From positions 124,001 to 188,000 of the forward strand of contig NZ_FOPP01000003.1 of NCBI RefSeq assembly GCF_900113525.1: 64,000 bases of DNA, given 5' to 3'. The position numbers and the translations under genes were made by a program. Below, piece by piece: positions 16,051 to 24,556 of the stretch (positions are counted from its first letter, which is position 1; each line of letters begins with the position of its first letter). Origin of the DNA: Pedobacter insulae. GTDB lineage: Bacteria > Bacteroidota > Bacteroidia > Sphingobacteriales > Sphingobacteriaceae. The notes beneath the pieces are model-generated. The model saw nothing but the letters and a program-made list of their open reading frames with translations. It made no database searches and was not told the DNA's origin.

Positions 16051-17139
16051 ATGCCGTTCTCTCGGAACTCAATCTTAACTTTTATAGCTCTGTTTTTCGC
16101 GTCTGTATTAGTTTTTCTTTTGGGTTTAAGTCCGAAATTAGTCCTTAGCTATTATTCTACAGGTTTATATCCGCTAATTTCGAACTGTTTAAGATGGATC
16201 TCTTCTATATTACCGTTTGCAATAGGCGATATAGCATATGGTACATTAATTTTTTTAGCATTACGCGGTATCTATTTGCTTTTTAAGAAAAGAAGGGTAC
16301 TCCAAAAAAGCGACTGGTTCATAGTTCTTCTCAAGGTAATTAATATCATTTTAATCTTATACATAAGTTTTAAATTACTGTGGGGCTTAAATTATGCTAG
16401 ACCAAGTATTAGTACGCAGTTATCAATTAGCAATGAAAAATACAATACAAAAGAGCTTTTACAGCTGACCAATTTCTTTATAGAAAGGTTAAACAAACTT
16501 CAACCAAAAATTAACTCAACACAAAGCTATAGGCTAAAAGATATTAGAGAAAAATCTATTCTCGCTTATCAAAAAATGAGCTTGACAAATCCATTTTTCA
16601 CTTATAAACATCCGTCATTTAAACCAGCTATAAGCGGATGGATGATGAGTAAAATAGGTATTGAAGGATATTACAATCCTTTATCAGGTGAAGCCAATTT
16701 AAATATGCTGCTGCCTTCATGGGTTTTGCCTTTTGTAGCATGTCACGAAATTTCTCATCAGCTAGGAATTGCGCGTGAAGATGAAGCCAATTTAATAGGC
16801 TATTTAACTGCCGTAAATAGTGATGATATCAATTTTCAATATTCTGCCAACTATAATATGCTCAGGTATCTTTTAATTGAAGTGCGGATAAAATCGCCGG
16901 AAAACTACGAAGCCATGTATAAGCGTATAGTGCCTGGTGTGTTAGCAAATTTTAAAGCCGAAAGTGAGTTTTGGCAGAGCTATAATAGTGAAATGTCCAG
17001 TTATATGAGTGTTGCCTTTGATAAGTTTTTAAAATTTAACAATCAACAAAAAGGGATTGACAGTTACCAGGATATTGTAATTTGGTTATGGAATTACCAT
17101 AAAAAGGAACTAGAAACCTTAAGTCCTAACCGTGGATAG
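16051..17139 (+). CDS. DUF3810 family membrane protein with HExxH zinc-protease motif
   Basis: 362 aa. Three N-terminal hydrophobic segments (about residues 9-30, 53-72 and 88-108) precede a soluble domain. That domain contains HEISHQLGIAREDEANLIGYL, a gluzincin-like HExxH-x(n)-E signature consistent with a metallopeptidase. This is the DUF3810 family common in Bacteroidota; its substrate is unknown. It follows pyrC by 23 bp and may be cotranscribed. Its end overlaps the convergent miaE by 14 bp. Confidence 0.82.
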   Translation: MPFSRNSILTFIALFFASVLVFLLGLSPKLVLSYYSTGLYPLISNCLRWISSILPFAIGDIAYGTLIFLALRGIYLLFKKRRVLQKSDWFIVLLKVINIILILYISFKLLWGLNYARPSISTQLSISNEKYNTKELLQLTNFFIERLNKLQPKINSTQSYRLKDIREKSILAYQKMSLTNPFFTYKHPSFKPAISGWMMSKIGIEGYYNPLSGEANLNMLLPSWVLPFVACHEISHQLGIAREDEANLIGYLTAVNSDDINFQYSANYNMLRYLLIEVRIKSPENYEAMYKRIVPGVLANFKAESEFWQSYNSEMSSYMSVAFDKFLKFNNQQKGIDSYQDIVIWLWNYHKKELETLSPNRG

Positions 17140-17707
17140 CTTCCTTGTTTCCAAAACTTCGGATTAATTTCCCTTCGAAATCAAGCCATTCTTTCCATCG
17201 CTTATCTACATCTACGTCTATTGTATACTTGCGAGCGAAGTTTAAGAATGTGGTGTAGTGCCCAGCTTCGGAAACCATTAACTCATGATAAAATTTAGCT
17301 AGTTCTTTATCTTTTATATTTAAAGATAACACACGAAAGCGTTCACAGCTCCTTGCTTCAATCATCGCCGCAAATAATAATCGGTCGATAAACGCTGTGT
17401 TTCTACTTCCATCTTTCTTACTAAATTTAACGAGTTGGCCTACGTAGTCATCCTTTCGTTCGCGCCCAAGTACATATCCCTTTTTCTTGATAATGGCAAC
17501 TACCTGTTGAAAGTGTTCCATTTCTTCAATAGCAATCGCGGTAAGTTCTTCGACTAAGTCATGATGTTCTGAATTATTTGCGATCAACGTAATCGCATTC
17601 GTGGCAGCCTTTTGCTCACACCAAGCATGGTCTGTTAAAATTTCCGCTAAATTAGCCTCAGCAATATTTGCCCATCGGGGATCGGTCAATAGTTTTAATC
17701 CTAACAT
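17126..17707 (-). CDS. miaE: tRNA-(ms2io6A)-hydroxylase MiaE
   Basis: 193 aa from ATG 17707 (MLGLKLLTDPRW). A -7 element ends 3 nt before it, which rules out the 16-codon extension. The ferritin-like four-helix diiron site is marked by EILTDHAWCEQKAA, IAIEEMEHFQQV, EARSCERFRVL and SEAGHYTTF. MiaE hydroxylates the isopentenyl group of ms2i6A37 in tRNAs reading UNN codons, using O2. It converges with the DUF3810 gene. The partner enzymes MiaA and MiaB are not in this window. Confidence 0.92.
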   Translation of the reverse strand: MLGLKLLTDPRWANIAEANLAEILTDHAWCEQKAATNAITLIANNSEHHDLVEELTAIAIEEMEHFQQVVAIIKKKGYVLGRERKDDYVGQLVKFSKKDGSRNTAFIDRLLFAAMIEARSCERFRVLSLNIKDKELAKFYHELMVSEAGHYTTFLNFARKYTIDVDVDKRWKEWLDFEGKLIRSFGNKEAIHG

Positions 17708-17710
17708 TTT

Positions 17711-17718
17711 CAAAATTA
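17711..17718 (-). promoter_or_regulatory. -7 promoter element of miaE
   Basis: CAAAATTA on the plus strand, TAATTTTG on the minus strand, a perfect TAnnTTTG. Only 3 nt separate it from the ATG at 17707. Confidence 0.6.
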
Positions 17719-17867
17719 AACAAATTCTTGAACTTACATGATAGCATATCGTCACTATTAAGAACGGACTTGCAAAAAAATAAAACCAAAAAAGCCCATT
17801 TAAACTCTATAAACGAGCATCTATAATTATCTGACAAATGGATGATATATAAATTTAAAACAGTTTC

Positions 17868-17875
17868 TACATTTG
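17868..17875 (+). promoter_or_regulatory. -7 promoter element of the tetR gene
   Basis: TACATTTG, a perfect TAnnTTTG. Transcription would begin at about 17880-17882, inside the adjacent operator candidate. No clear -33 element is seen. Confidence 0.65.
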
Positions 17876-17876
17876 C

Positions 17877-17890
17877 TTAACGGTGTTAGA
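17877..17890. promoter_or_regulatory. Operator candidate 1 (tetR promoter)
   Basis: TTAACGGTGTTAGA, whose reverse complement TCTAACACCGTTAA matches the two sites near the efflux pump start. The core TAACG-G-TGTTA is an 11-bp dyad with one mismatch. Overlap with the predicted transcription start fits autorepression by the TetR protein. Confidence 0.65.
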
Positions 17891-17915
17891 TTATTTTATA
17901 GCACTTAACCAGAAT

Positions 17916-18515
17916 ATGGGAAGTAAAGAAAGAATTCAGCGACAAAAAGAAGATACCCGAAAAAGTATCTTAGCCGCGGCTTTACAAATTGTAAAACAAG
18001 AAGGTTGGGCTGCACTAAGCATGCGCAAAATCGCAGATGTAATTGAATATACCGCCCCTATTATCTATGAATATTTTTCAAACAAAGAAGGTATTTTGTT
18101 TGAATTAACCAGACAAGGCTTTATGCATTTAGGAGTTAAGGTTAAAGCTGCGAGAGATAGTAAGGAAGACCCGGAAGAACAATTAGAAGCAATGTGGCTT
18201 GCTTATTGGGACTTTGCTTTTGAAGAAAAAGAATTTTATCAATTGATGTATGGCGTACAAGTAAATTGCTGCGAGCTTTATACGAAGATGCCAGAAGCAG
18301 AATACACGACAGATTTATTTTATGACGCAATCGAAAAACTCCTCACGAAGCATCCTATATCGGAAGATACCTCTTGTTTAAAATATTATACTTTCTGGTC
18401 TTTAATACACGGTTTGATTTCTATCAATCTCGTTCAAAAAGGAGCTAATGATGAAATTAACCAGCAAATTTTAAGAAGTGCCATTAAGGCAATTATTAAA
18501 ACTATAAACGATTAA
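17916..18515 (+). CDS. TetR/AcrR family regulator of the RND pump
   Basis: 199 aa from ATG 17916 (MGSKERIQRQKEDTR). An in-frame GTG at 17883 lies 7 nt after the -7 element and would give a 210-aa leaderless form, so that start stays open. The N-terminal helix-turn-helix is typical: ILAAALQIVKQEGWAALSMRKIADVIEYTAPIIYEYF then SNKEGIL. The C-terminal ligand domain, with CCELY and other cysteines, is variable. The gene lies 120 bp upstream of the RND operon on the same strand, and three copies of a TAACAnTGTTA dyad surround the pair. It most likely represses itself and the pump. Confidence 0.88.
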   Translation: MGSKERIQRQKEDTRKSILAAALQIVKQEGWAALSMRKIADVIEYTAPIIYEYFSNKEGILFELTRQGFMHLGVKVKAARDSKEDPEEQLEAMWLAYWDFAFEEKEFYQLMYGVQVNCCELYTKMPEAEYTTDLFYDAIEKLLTKHPISEDTSCLKYYTFWSLIHGLISINLVQKGANDEINQQILRSAIKAIIKTIND

Positions 18516-18533
18516 CTTTTTTTTAACCTTCCA

Positions 18534-18547
18534 TCTAACAGTGTTAA
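18534..18547. promoter_or_regulatory. Operator candidate 2 (upstream of the RND operon)
   Basis: TCTAACAGTGTTAA, with the perfect dyad TAACA-G-TGTTA. It lies in the 120-bp gap between tetR and the adaptor gene, about 90 bp before the adaptor start. It probably controls the efflux operon. Confidence 0.7.
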
Positions 18548-18635
18548 ATAAATTACAATCGTAAAATAAGAAATAGAGATTACCAATATTATATAAGTCA
18601 TCACCATTAATTACACCTATTAAAATCCATAAATC

Positions 18636-19829
18636 ATGAAACATAACTCCAAACACAGCCTATTATCTAACAATGTTAAATTATTTAACGAATGGACGAT
18701 CTTGCTTTTCATTACTATTGCCTTGTTTCTTGCAAGTTGCTCAGAAAAGCCTATGCAAATGGCATCTCCAATTTTAACCTTACCAGTTATTACAGTCAAC
18801 GAAAGTTCCGAACAAACTTTTGTAGAGTACCCAGCTGCTATACAGGGAACGGCAGATCTAGAAATTAGACCACAAATTGCAGGCACTATAGATAAGATCT
18901 ATGTAAACGAAGGCCAATTAGTTACCAAGGGACAATTGCTTTTTAAAATTTCCGAACTACCATTTAGAGCCCAGTTAAACAATGCAATAGCGGCTTTAAA
19001 TGCAGCTAAAGCAGCTGTTATGAATGCTCAATTAGAAATCGATAAATTAACGCCGCTTGTGCAGGCAAAAGTGGTATCCCCTTTCCAGCTGGAAACAGCA
19101 AAAGCTACCCACCAAATCGCTTTAGCCAATGTAGAACAAGCTAAATCTGGTGTAAATAGTGCTCAAATAAATCTCAACTATACCCAGATTAAAGCACCTA
19201 CAACAGGATATATCGGGCGCCTGCCTAAAAAACAGGGAAGTTTAGTTTCTCCAACAGACATGGAAGCCTTAACTGGGCTTTCGGATGCCCATGAAGTTCA
19301 TGTATATTTCTCTTTGGCAGAAACAGACTTTATTGCCTTTAATGCTAAACACGGAGGTAACTCTGTTGCCGACCAAATAAAGCATTTACCACCGGTATCT
19401 CTAGTATTGGCCGATCAAACTATTTACGCCTCACAAGGTAAAATTGATATGATAGATGGCCAGTTTAACAAAACAACCGGTTCTATCACACTTAGAGCAA
19501 GTTTTGCAAATGCAGATGGCCTATTAAGATCTGGCAATACTGGAAAAGTGAGGTTAACTCTCAAGCATAACAATATCCTTTTAGTACCTCAAGCTTCAAC
19601 AATTGAAATCCAAGATAAGGTATTCGTATTTGCAGTGAATAAAGACAACAAAATAAGTAAGCAGCCTATTAAAGTATTAGGGGCTAGCGGCACAAATTAT
19701 CTTGTAGAGGACGGTCTGAAATCAGGAGACCAAATTGTTTCTAAGGGTTTCGAAAGTTTAAAAGAGGGTGATTCAATCCAACCAGAAAAAGGAAAAACAA
19801 TTACGGCGTATAACGCCTCAAATAAATAA
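18636..19829 (+). CDS. RND efflux periplasmic adaptor (membrane fusion lipoprotein)
   Basis: 397 aa. A long N-region leads to the lipobox LASC with Cys35, so the protein is anchored to the inner membrane. Domains in order: lipoyl-like half (RPQIAGTIDKIYVNEGQLV, residues about 80-98), alpha-hairpin coiled coil (about 113-184), second lipoyl half with YTQIKAPTTGYIGR, beta-barrel and membrane-proximal domain. It joins the RND permease to the outer membrane channel. The stop is 3 bp before the permease start. An operator-like dyad at 18666-18679 lies inside its first codons, encoding SNNVK. The ATG start has no in-frame rival after that dyad. Confidence 0.93.
   Translation: MKHNSKHSLLSNNVKLFNEWTILLFITIALFLASCSEKPMQMASPILTLPVITVNESSEQTFVEYPAAIQGTADLEIRPQIAGTIDKIYVNEGQLVTKGQLLFKISELPFRAQLNNAIAALNAAKAAVMNAQLEIDKLTPLVQAKVVSPFQLETAKATHQIALANVEQAKSGVNSAQINLNYTQIKAPTTGYIGRLPKKQGSLVSPTDMEALTGLSDAHEVHVYFSLAETDFIAFNAKHGGNSVADQIKHLPPVSLVLADQTIYASQGKIDMIDGQFNKTTGSITLRASFANADGLLRSGNTGKVRLTLKHNNILLVPQASTIEIQDKVFVFAVNKDNKISKQPIKVLGASGTNYLVEDGLKSGDQIVSKGFESLKEGDSIQPEKGKTITAYNASNK
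18666..18679. promoter_or_regulatory. Operator candidate 3 (inside the adaptor 5' coding region)
   Basis: TCTAACAATGTTAA, with the perfect dyad TAACA-A-TGTTA. It lies 30 nt into the adaptor gene and 132 bp from site 2. A second repressor site inside the gene could act by looping or roadblock. Coincidence cannot be excluded for this copy alone. Confidence 0.5.
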
Positions 19830-19832
19830 AAA

Positions 19833-22800
19833 ATGTTCAAAATATTTCTAAACAGACCGGTACTAGCAACGGTTATCTCAATTCTACTGGTTATTCTAGG
19901 CGTGCTTGGACTAACAAAATTACCGCTACAACAATTTCCAGATATTGCACCACCTGCAGTTCAGGTTATGGCTTTTTATCCAGGTGCAAATGCAGAAACC
20001 GTACTTCGATCTGTTGCGCCTTCCCTAGAAGAATCAATTAATGGAGTAGAAAACATGAGCTATATGAGCTCAACAGCAAGCAATGATGGTTCGCTGGTAA
20101 TTACTGTATACTTCAAACTGGGCACCAATCCAGATCAAGCTGCTGTAAATGTTCAAAATAGAGTTGCACAAGCTACCAGCCAACTCCCGTCAGAAGTTGT
20201 GCAAGCAGGAATTACAACTGTTAAGCAACAAAATAGCTTAATCATGGTGGTCGATCTTTTCACGGATGATGAAAAAAATTATGACCAAACCTTTCTTGCA
20301 AATTATGCGCAAATCAACATCATACCAGATATCAAAAGAATACCTGGCGTAGGTTCTGCAACTATTTTCGGTGGAAACAAGGATTATTCAATGAGGATTT
20401 GGCTAAATCCATCTAAAATGGCTAGCTATGGTCTCACGCCAAAAGAGGTCATGGCGATCATTCAAGATAAAAACTTGGAAGCGGCCCCTGGAAAATTTGG
20501 GGAGAGCAGTAAAGAATCGTTTGAATATGTAATTACTTACAAAGGAAAACTTAATAAACCTGAACAATACGGTGAAATGGTTATCAAGGCTAACCCTGAT
20601 GGCTCTATTTTAAGATTAAAGGATTTGGCAAGAATTGAATTTGGCGCATACTCATACACCAACTTCACCAGAGTAAACGGAAAACCTGGTGTAAATATTG
20701 GCATTATTCAATTAGCAGGTTCCAATTCTAACGAAATTCAGATCGCTATTGCAAAGTTAATGGATAAATCTGCGAGAAATTTCCCTAAAGGCGTAAAACA
20801 TTTAATTTTATACAATACCAAGAATTCGTTAGATCAATCTATCAATCAGGTTATCCACACTTTAATTGAGGCATTTATACTCGTATTTATTGTTGTATTT
20901 ATCTTCTTGCAAGACTTCCGTTCTACACTTATTCCTGCTATTGCTGTACCAGTTGCTATTTTAGGCACCTTCTTTTTCATGTGGATCTTTGGTTTTTCTA
21001 TCAACCTACTTACTTTGTTTGCATTGGTTTTGGCAATAGGTATCGTAGTTGATGATGCAATCGTCGTCGTCGAAGCTGTGCATGCTAAAATGGAACATCG
21101 CCACTTGGCTCCAAAAGTTGCAACAGCAGCAGCCATGAGCGAAATTACAGGAGCCATCATTTCAATTACTTTAGTTATGTCGGCTGTATTTTTACCTGTA
21201 GGATTCATGGAAGGATCAACCGGACTATTCTACAGGCAATTTGCTTTTACCCTTGCAATCGCTATTGTTATCTCGGCAGTAAATGCATTGACCTTGAGTC
21301 CCGCTTTAGCCGCATTATTTCTAAAGGAAAATCATCCTGCAGACTCAAAAACGAAGAGCTTTAAGGAGAAATTCTTCGTTGGATTTAACTCAAGTTTTGA
21401 AAAAATAACCAACCAATACACTGGCGCATTAAAATTCTTAATTCGTTTTCGTTGGGCAACATTGGCAGGTTTAATTGTAATGATGATTGCAACTGGAGTG
21501 ATGATCAAACGCACACCTTCGGGGTTTATCCCTTCAGAAGATCAAGGATTTTTGGCGATTTCTCTATCTATGCCTGCAGGTGCATCACTAGATCGTACAA
21601 CAGAAGTAATTAAACAAGCAGAAACCTTATTAGGTTCCATGGAATCAAAACAGACCTTAATGGGACTTTCTGGCTTTAATATGCTTACACAATCTTCTAG
21701 CCCTTCATCAGGAGTACTATTTGTGCTGCTAAAATTTACAGATCAACGGGGAAAAATAAAAGATATAGATGGCATTATGAACGAGGTGAGGACTAAGCTA
21801 GCAGCAATTAAAGGCGCCAATTTCTTTGTGTTTACGTTTCCAACGGTACCCGGGTTTAGTAATATCGATGGACTGGATATGGTTTTGCAGGATAAAACTG
21901 GGGGTTCTCTTGACAAGTTTAGTGCCGTTTCCAACAACTTCATTGCGGAAATGATGAAAAGGCCAGAAATTGCATTCGCATTTACATCATTTAAATCCGA
22001 CTATCCGCAATTGGAAATGAAATTAGACGAGGTAAAAGCTGCTCAATTAGGTGTAAGCGTAAAAGACATCTTGCAGACTATGCAAGCTTATTTTGGTAGT
22101 GCACAAGCATCAGACTTTAATCGCTTCGGTAAATATTACCGAGTTGTTATCCAAGCAGATCAAACTGATCGGGCAAATCCTTCGGCTATGAATGGTGTAT
22201 TTGTAAAAAACGCAAAAGGAGAAATGGTTCCGATGAACACACTCGTAAAATTAGATAGAGTTTATGGTCCAGAAACAGCATCTCGATATAATTTATTTAA
22301 TTCCATAGGGTTAAATGCAATGGCCAAACCAGGCTTTAGTTCTGGCGATGCAATCAAGGCAGTGGAAGAAGTAGCCGCCAAACATTTACCTGGTGGCTAT
22401 AGTTATGAATTTTCGGGCATGACTAAAGAGGAACTTTCTTCTGGCGGACAATCTACTATCATTTTTATTTTATGTCTCCTATTCGTTTACTTCTTGTTGT
22501 CTGCACAATACGAAAGCTATATCCTACCATGGGCAGTAATTTTATCAATCCCTACCGGAATATTTGGTGTTTTTGCTGCAATTGGATTAACAGGAATATC
22601 AAATAATATTTATGTCCAAGTTGCATTGGTAATGCTCATCGGATTACTGGCAAAAAATGCAATCCTAATAGTAGAATTTGCTATTCAGCGAAGACGAGCT
22701 GGTAAATCATTGCTATCCGCTTCATTGGAGGCTGCAAAATTAAGGTTACGCCCAATTATTATGACATCTTTAGCCTTTATCGTCGGCATGATACCAATGA

Positions 22801-22976
22801 TGACGGCAGTTGGCCCCTCTGCTTTGGGTAACCATTCCATCAGTATTGCAGCAGCCGGCGGGATGATTTTCGGTGTGGTAATTGGAATATTTATTATTCC
22901 AGTACTATTTATCCTCTTTCAATTTTTACAAGAAAAAGTCACCGGCGCGCCAGCAGCTGTAGCGCATGCCGAATAA
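19833..22976 (+). CDS. RND multidrug efflux permease (HAE1/AcrB family)
   Basis: 1047 aa, full length for the family. Twelve membrane helices surround two large periplasmic porter/docking loops. The proton-relay pair D407-D408 lies in GIVVDDAIVVVEA of TM4, and the TM10-TM11 region has GLLAKNAILIVEFA with the conserved lysine. The N-terminus MFKIFLNRPVLATVIS and motif LPLQQFPDIAPPAVQV are typical HAE1. It exports hydrophobic drugs by proton antiport. Substrates cannot be predicted. It is the middle gene of a TetR-regulated three-gene pump. Confidence 0.95.
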   Translation: MFKIFLNRPVLATVISILLVILGVLGLTKLPLQQFPDIAPPAVQVMAFYPGANAETVLRSVAPSLEESINGVENMSYMSSTASNDGSLVITVYFKLGTNPDQAAVNVQNRVAQATSQLPSEVVQAGITTVKQQNSLIMVVDLFTDDEKNYDQTFLANYAQINIIPDIKRIPGVGSATIFGGNKDYSMRIWLNPSKMASYGLTPKEVMAIIQDKNLEAAPGKFGESSKESFEYVITYKGKLNKPEQYGEMVIKANPDGSILRLKDLARIEFGAYSYTNFTRVNGKPGVNIGIIQLAGSNSNEIQIAIAKLMDKSARNFPKGVKHLILYNTKNSLDQSINQVIHTLIEAFILVFIVVFIFLQDFRSTLIPAIAVPVAILGTFFFMWIFGFSINLLTLFALVLAIGIVVDDAIVVVEAVHAKMEHRHLAPKVATAAAMSEITGAIISITLVMSAVFLPVGFMEGSTGLFYRQFAFTLAIAIVISAVNALTLSPALAALFLKENHPADSKTKSFKEKFFVGFNSSFEKITNQYTGALKFLIRFRWATLAGLIVMMIATGVMIKRTPSGFIPSEDQGFLAISLSMPAGASLDRTTEVIKQAETLLGSMESKQTLMGLSGFNMLTQSSSPSSGVLFVLLKFTDQRGKIKDIDGIMNEVRTKLAAIKGANFFVFTFPTVPGFSNIDGLDMVLQDKTGGSLDKFSAVSNNFIAEMMKRPEIAFAFTSFKSDYPQLEMKLDEVKAAQLGVSVKDILQTMQAYFGSAQASDFNRFGKYYRVVIQADQTDRANPSAMNGVFVKNAKGEMVPMNTLVKLDRVYGPETASRYNLFNSIGLNAMAKPGFSSGDAIKAVEEVAAKHLPGGYSYEFSGMTKEELSSGGQSTIIFILCLLFVYFLLSAQYESYILPWAVILSIPTGIFGVFAAIGLTGISNNIYVQVALVMLIGLLAKNAILIVEFAIQRRRAGKSLLSASLEAAKLRLRPIIMTSLAFIVGMIPMMTAVGPSALGNHSISIAAAGGMIFGVVIGIFIIPVLFILFQFLQEKVTGAPAAVAHAE

Positions 22977-22989
22977 AAATTAAATTATC

Positions 22990-23067
22990 ATGAAAATTAA
23001 TGAAGATCCAGTTTTAAAAGAATTTGTACCCTTAATAACTATGTGGTTAAACAAATGGTTCAATTAA
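22990..23067 (+). CDS. Possible 25-residue small protein between pump genes
   Basis: An ATG-initiated frame of 25 codons fills most of the gap between the permease and the outer membrane channel genes. It starts MKINEDPVLKEFVPLI and ends in an aromatic TMWLNKWFN, giving a short amphipathic, tryptophan-bearing helix. It starts 13 nt after the permease stop and ends 11 nt before the next ATG, as expected for a real operon member. With no homologue recognised and such short length, it could be chance. Confidence 0.3.
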   Translation: MKINEDPVLKEFVPLITMWLNKWFN

Positions 23068-23078
23068 ATAATATTAAA

Positions 23079-24488
23079 ATGAAAACATATATTAATAACA
23101 CTTTTGTCATTTTGCTTTTACTATTAAGCAGTTGCGGCATTTCAAAAGAGATTTTACTTCCAACTAAAGATATTCCCAACAACTTTAGGGAGATTTTTAA
23201 AATAGATAGTAATAGCATAGGTAAGTTACCTGTTAATGAGTTTTTTAGTACCATGGCAATACGCAATTTGATCGATAGCGCTTTAATTAGAAATATTGAT
23301 CTGCAACTAGCGCTTAAAAATATTGATGCTGCTGAGCTAATATTAAAAAGGACAAAATTGGTTAATTTACCAGAGCTGAATTTGCAGGTAACAGCAAACT
23401 CAAACCGACCCTCAGATAATAGTTTGAACGGCCTAAGTGCTTCACAATTTTTAAAGACCCGGCATATCGAAGATTTTAACGCAAATCTAACATTAAGCTG
23501 GGAAGCTGATATCTGGGGCAAAATCAGTAGGCAAAAAGATATTGCCTATGCCAGTTATTTGCAATCTGCTGAAGCTAAGAAAGCTATTCAAACACACATT
23601 GTTGCTTCCATCGCCAGCGGCTTTTATAGACTTCTAATGTTGGATGCGCAATTAAATGTGGCAGAACGAAGTGTTGAGCTAAATAAAAACACCTTAAAAA
23701 TGATTAAAATGCAGTTTAACGCTGGGCAGGTCACTTCTCTAGCCGTTCAACAAGCCGAAGCACAACTATTAAAAGTCTCGCAATTGCTCCCGCAACTTAA
23801 TCAAGAAATCAATATTCAGGAAAATGCTTTGAGTATGTTAACTGGACGGTTTCCTACCGCTATAGAGCGATCTACCACCCTTTCGCAGCTAAACATACCA
23901 GAACAGTTAACTCTTGGTATACCGGCAACAATGCTCAGTATTAGACCTGATGTTAAAAATGTAGAACTTGATCTCACTATTTCAAATGCCAATGTGGGGA
24001 TTGCAAATGCCAAATTATATCCTAGCCTGGTAATTTCAGCAAGTGGCGGGTTAAATGCATTCAAAGCGAGTAGCTGGTTTAATATCCCTGCGTCACTTTT
24101 CGGTGTTGTTGGCGGAGGTATCACCCAACCCATTTTTCAGCGTGGTGCTTTAAAAACTCAATTTAAATTAGCGCAGATAGAAAGAGAACAAACTGTTTTG
24201 AGGTTCAGGCAAACCATCATCGCAGCCGTAGTGGAGGTTTCTAATGAGCAAGCAAAACTCGTAAACCTAAAGAATGAATATATCATTGCACAACAGCGAG
24301 TGAAAACCTTACAGCTCGCGGTACAAAATTCAGATCTACTTTTTAGAAGCGGCATGGCTAATTATTTGGAAGTAATTACTGCCCAAGGGAATCTGTTGCA
24401 AGGAGAATTGGATCTAACCAGCCTTAAAACAGCGCAACTAAATGCAAGTGTTGGTTTATATAGAGCGCTTGGAGGAGGTTGGCAATAA
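23079..24488 (+). CDS. Outer membrane efflux channel (TolC/NodT type lipoprotein)
   Basis: 469 aa from ATG 23079 (MKTYINNTFVILLLLLSSCG). A 12-codon extension would displace the lipoprotein signal. The lipobox LLSSC gives Cys19. Two OEP (outer membrane efflux protein) repeats follow, with the usual LTLSWEADIWGKISRQKD, a long helical hairpin, then LSIRPDVKNVELDLTISNAN (the NodT RPD motif) and GVVGGGITQPIFQRGALK. It forms the trimeric exit duct for the upstream RND pump. The gene ends the operon. Confidence 0.92.
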   Translation: MKTYINNTFVILLLLLSSCGISKEILLPTKDIPNNFREIFKIDSNSIGKLPVNEFFSTMAIRNLIDSALIRNIDLQLALKNIDAAELILKRTKLVNLPELNLQVTANSNRPSDNSLNGLSASQFLKTRHIEDFNANLTLSWEADIWGKISRQKDIAYASYLQSAEAKKAIQTHIVASIASGFYRLLMLDAQLNVAERSVELNKNTLKMIKMQFNAGQVTSLAVQQAEAQLLKVSQLLPQLNQEINIQENALSMLTGRFPTAIERSTTLSQLNIPEQLTLGIPATMLSIRPDVKNVELDLTISNANVGIANAKLYPSLVISASGGLNAFKASSWFNIPASLFGVVGGGITQPIFQRGALKTQFKLAQIEREQTVLRFRQTIIAAVVEVSNEQAKLVNLKNEYIIAQQRVKTLQLAVQNSDLLFRSGMANYLEVITAQGNLLQGELDLTSLKTAQLNASVGLYRALGGGWQ

Positions 24489-24541
24489 GTAAATCCACGC
24501 AGTCTTTACAACATTTCAACAATAGTGAGCAATAAACTATG

Positions 24542-24549
24542 TAAATTTG
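24542..24549 (+). promoter_or_regulatory. -7 promoter element of hscA
   Basis: TAAATTTG, a perfect TAnnTTTG. It ends 7 nt before the hscA ATG, implying an almost leaderless mRNA. Confidence 0.6.
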
Positions 24550-24556
24550 CAGTCTT

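Noticed and set aside
17883..17915. GTG start for the TetR protein giving 210 aa
   Set aside because: Not chosen because the ATG at 17916 matches where TetR domains begin and leaderless starts usually need ATG; it stays possible since it lies 7 nt after the -7 element.
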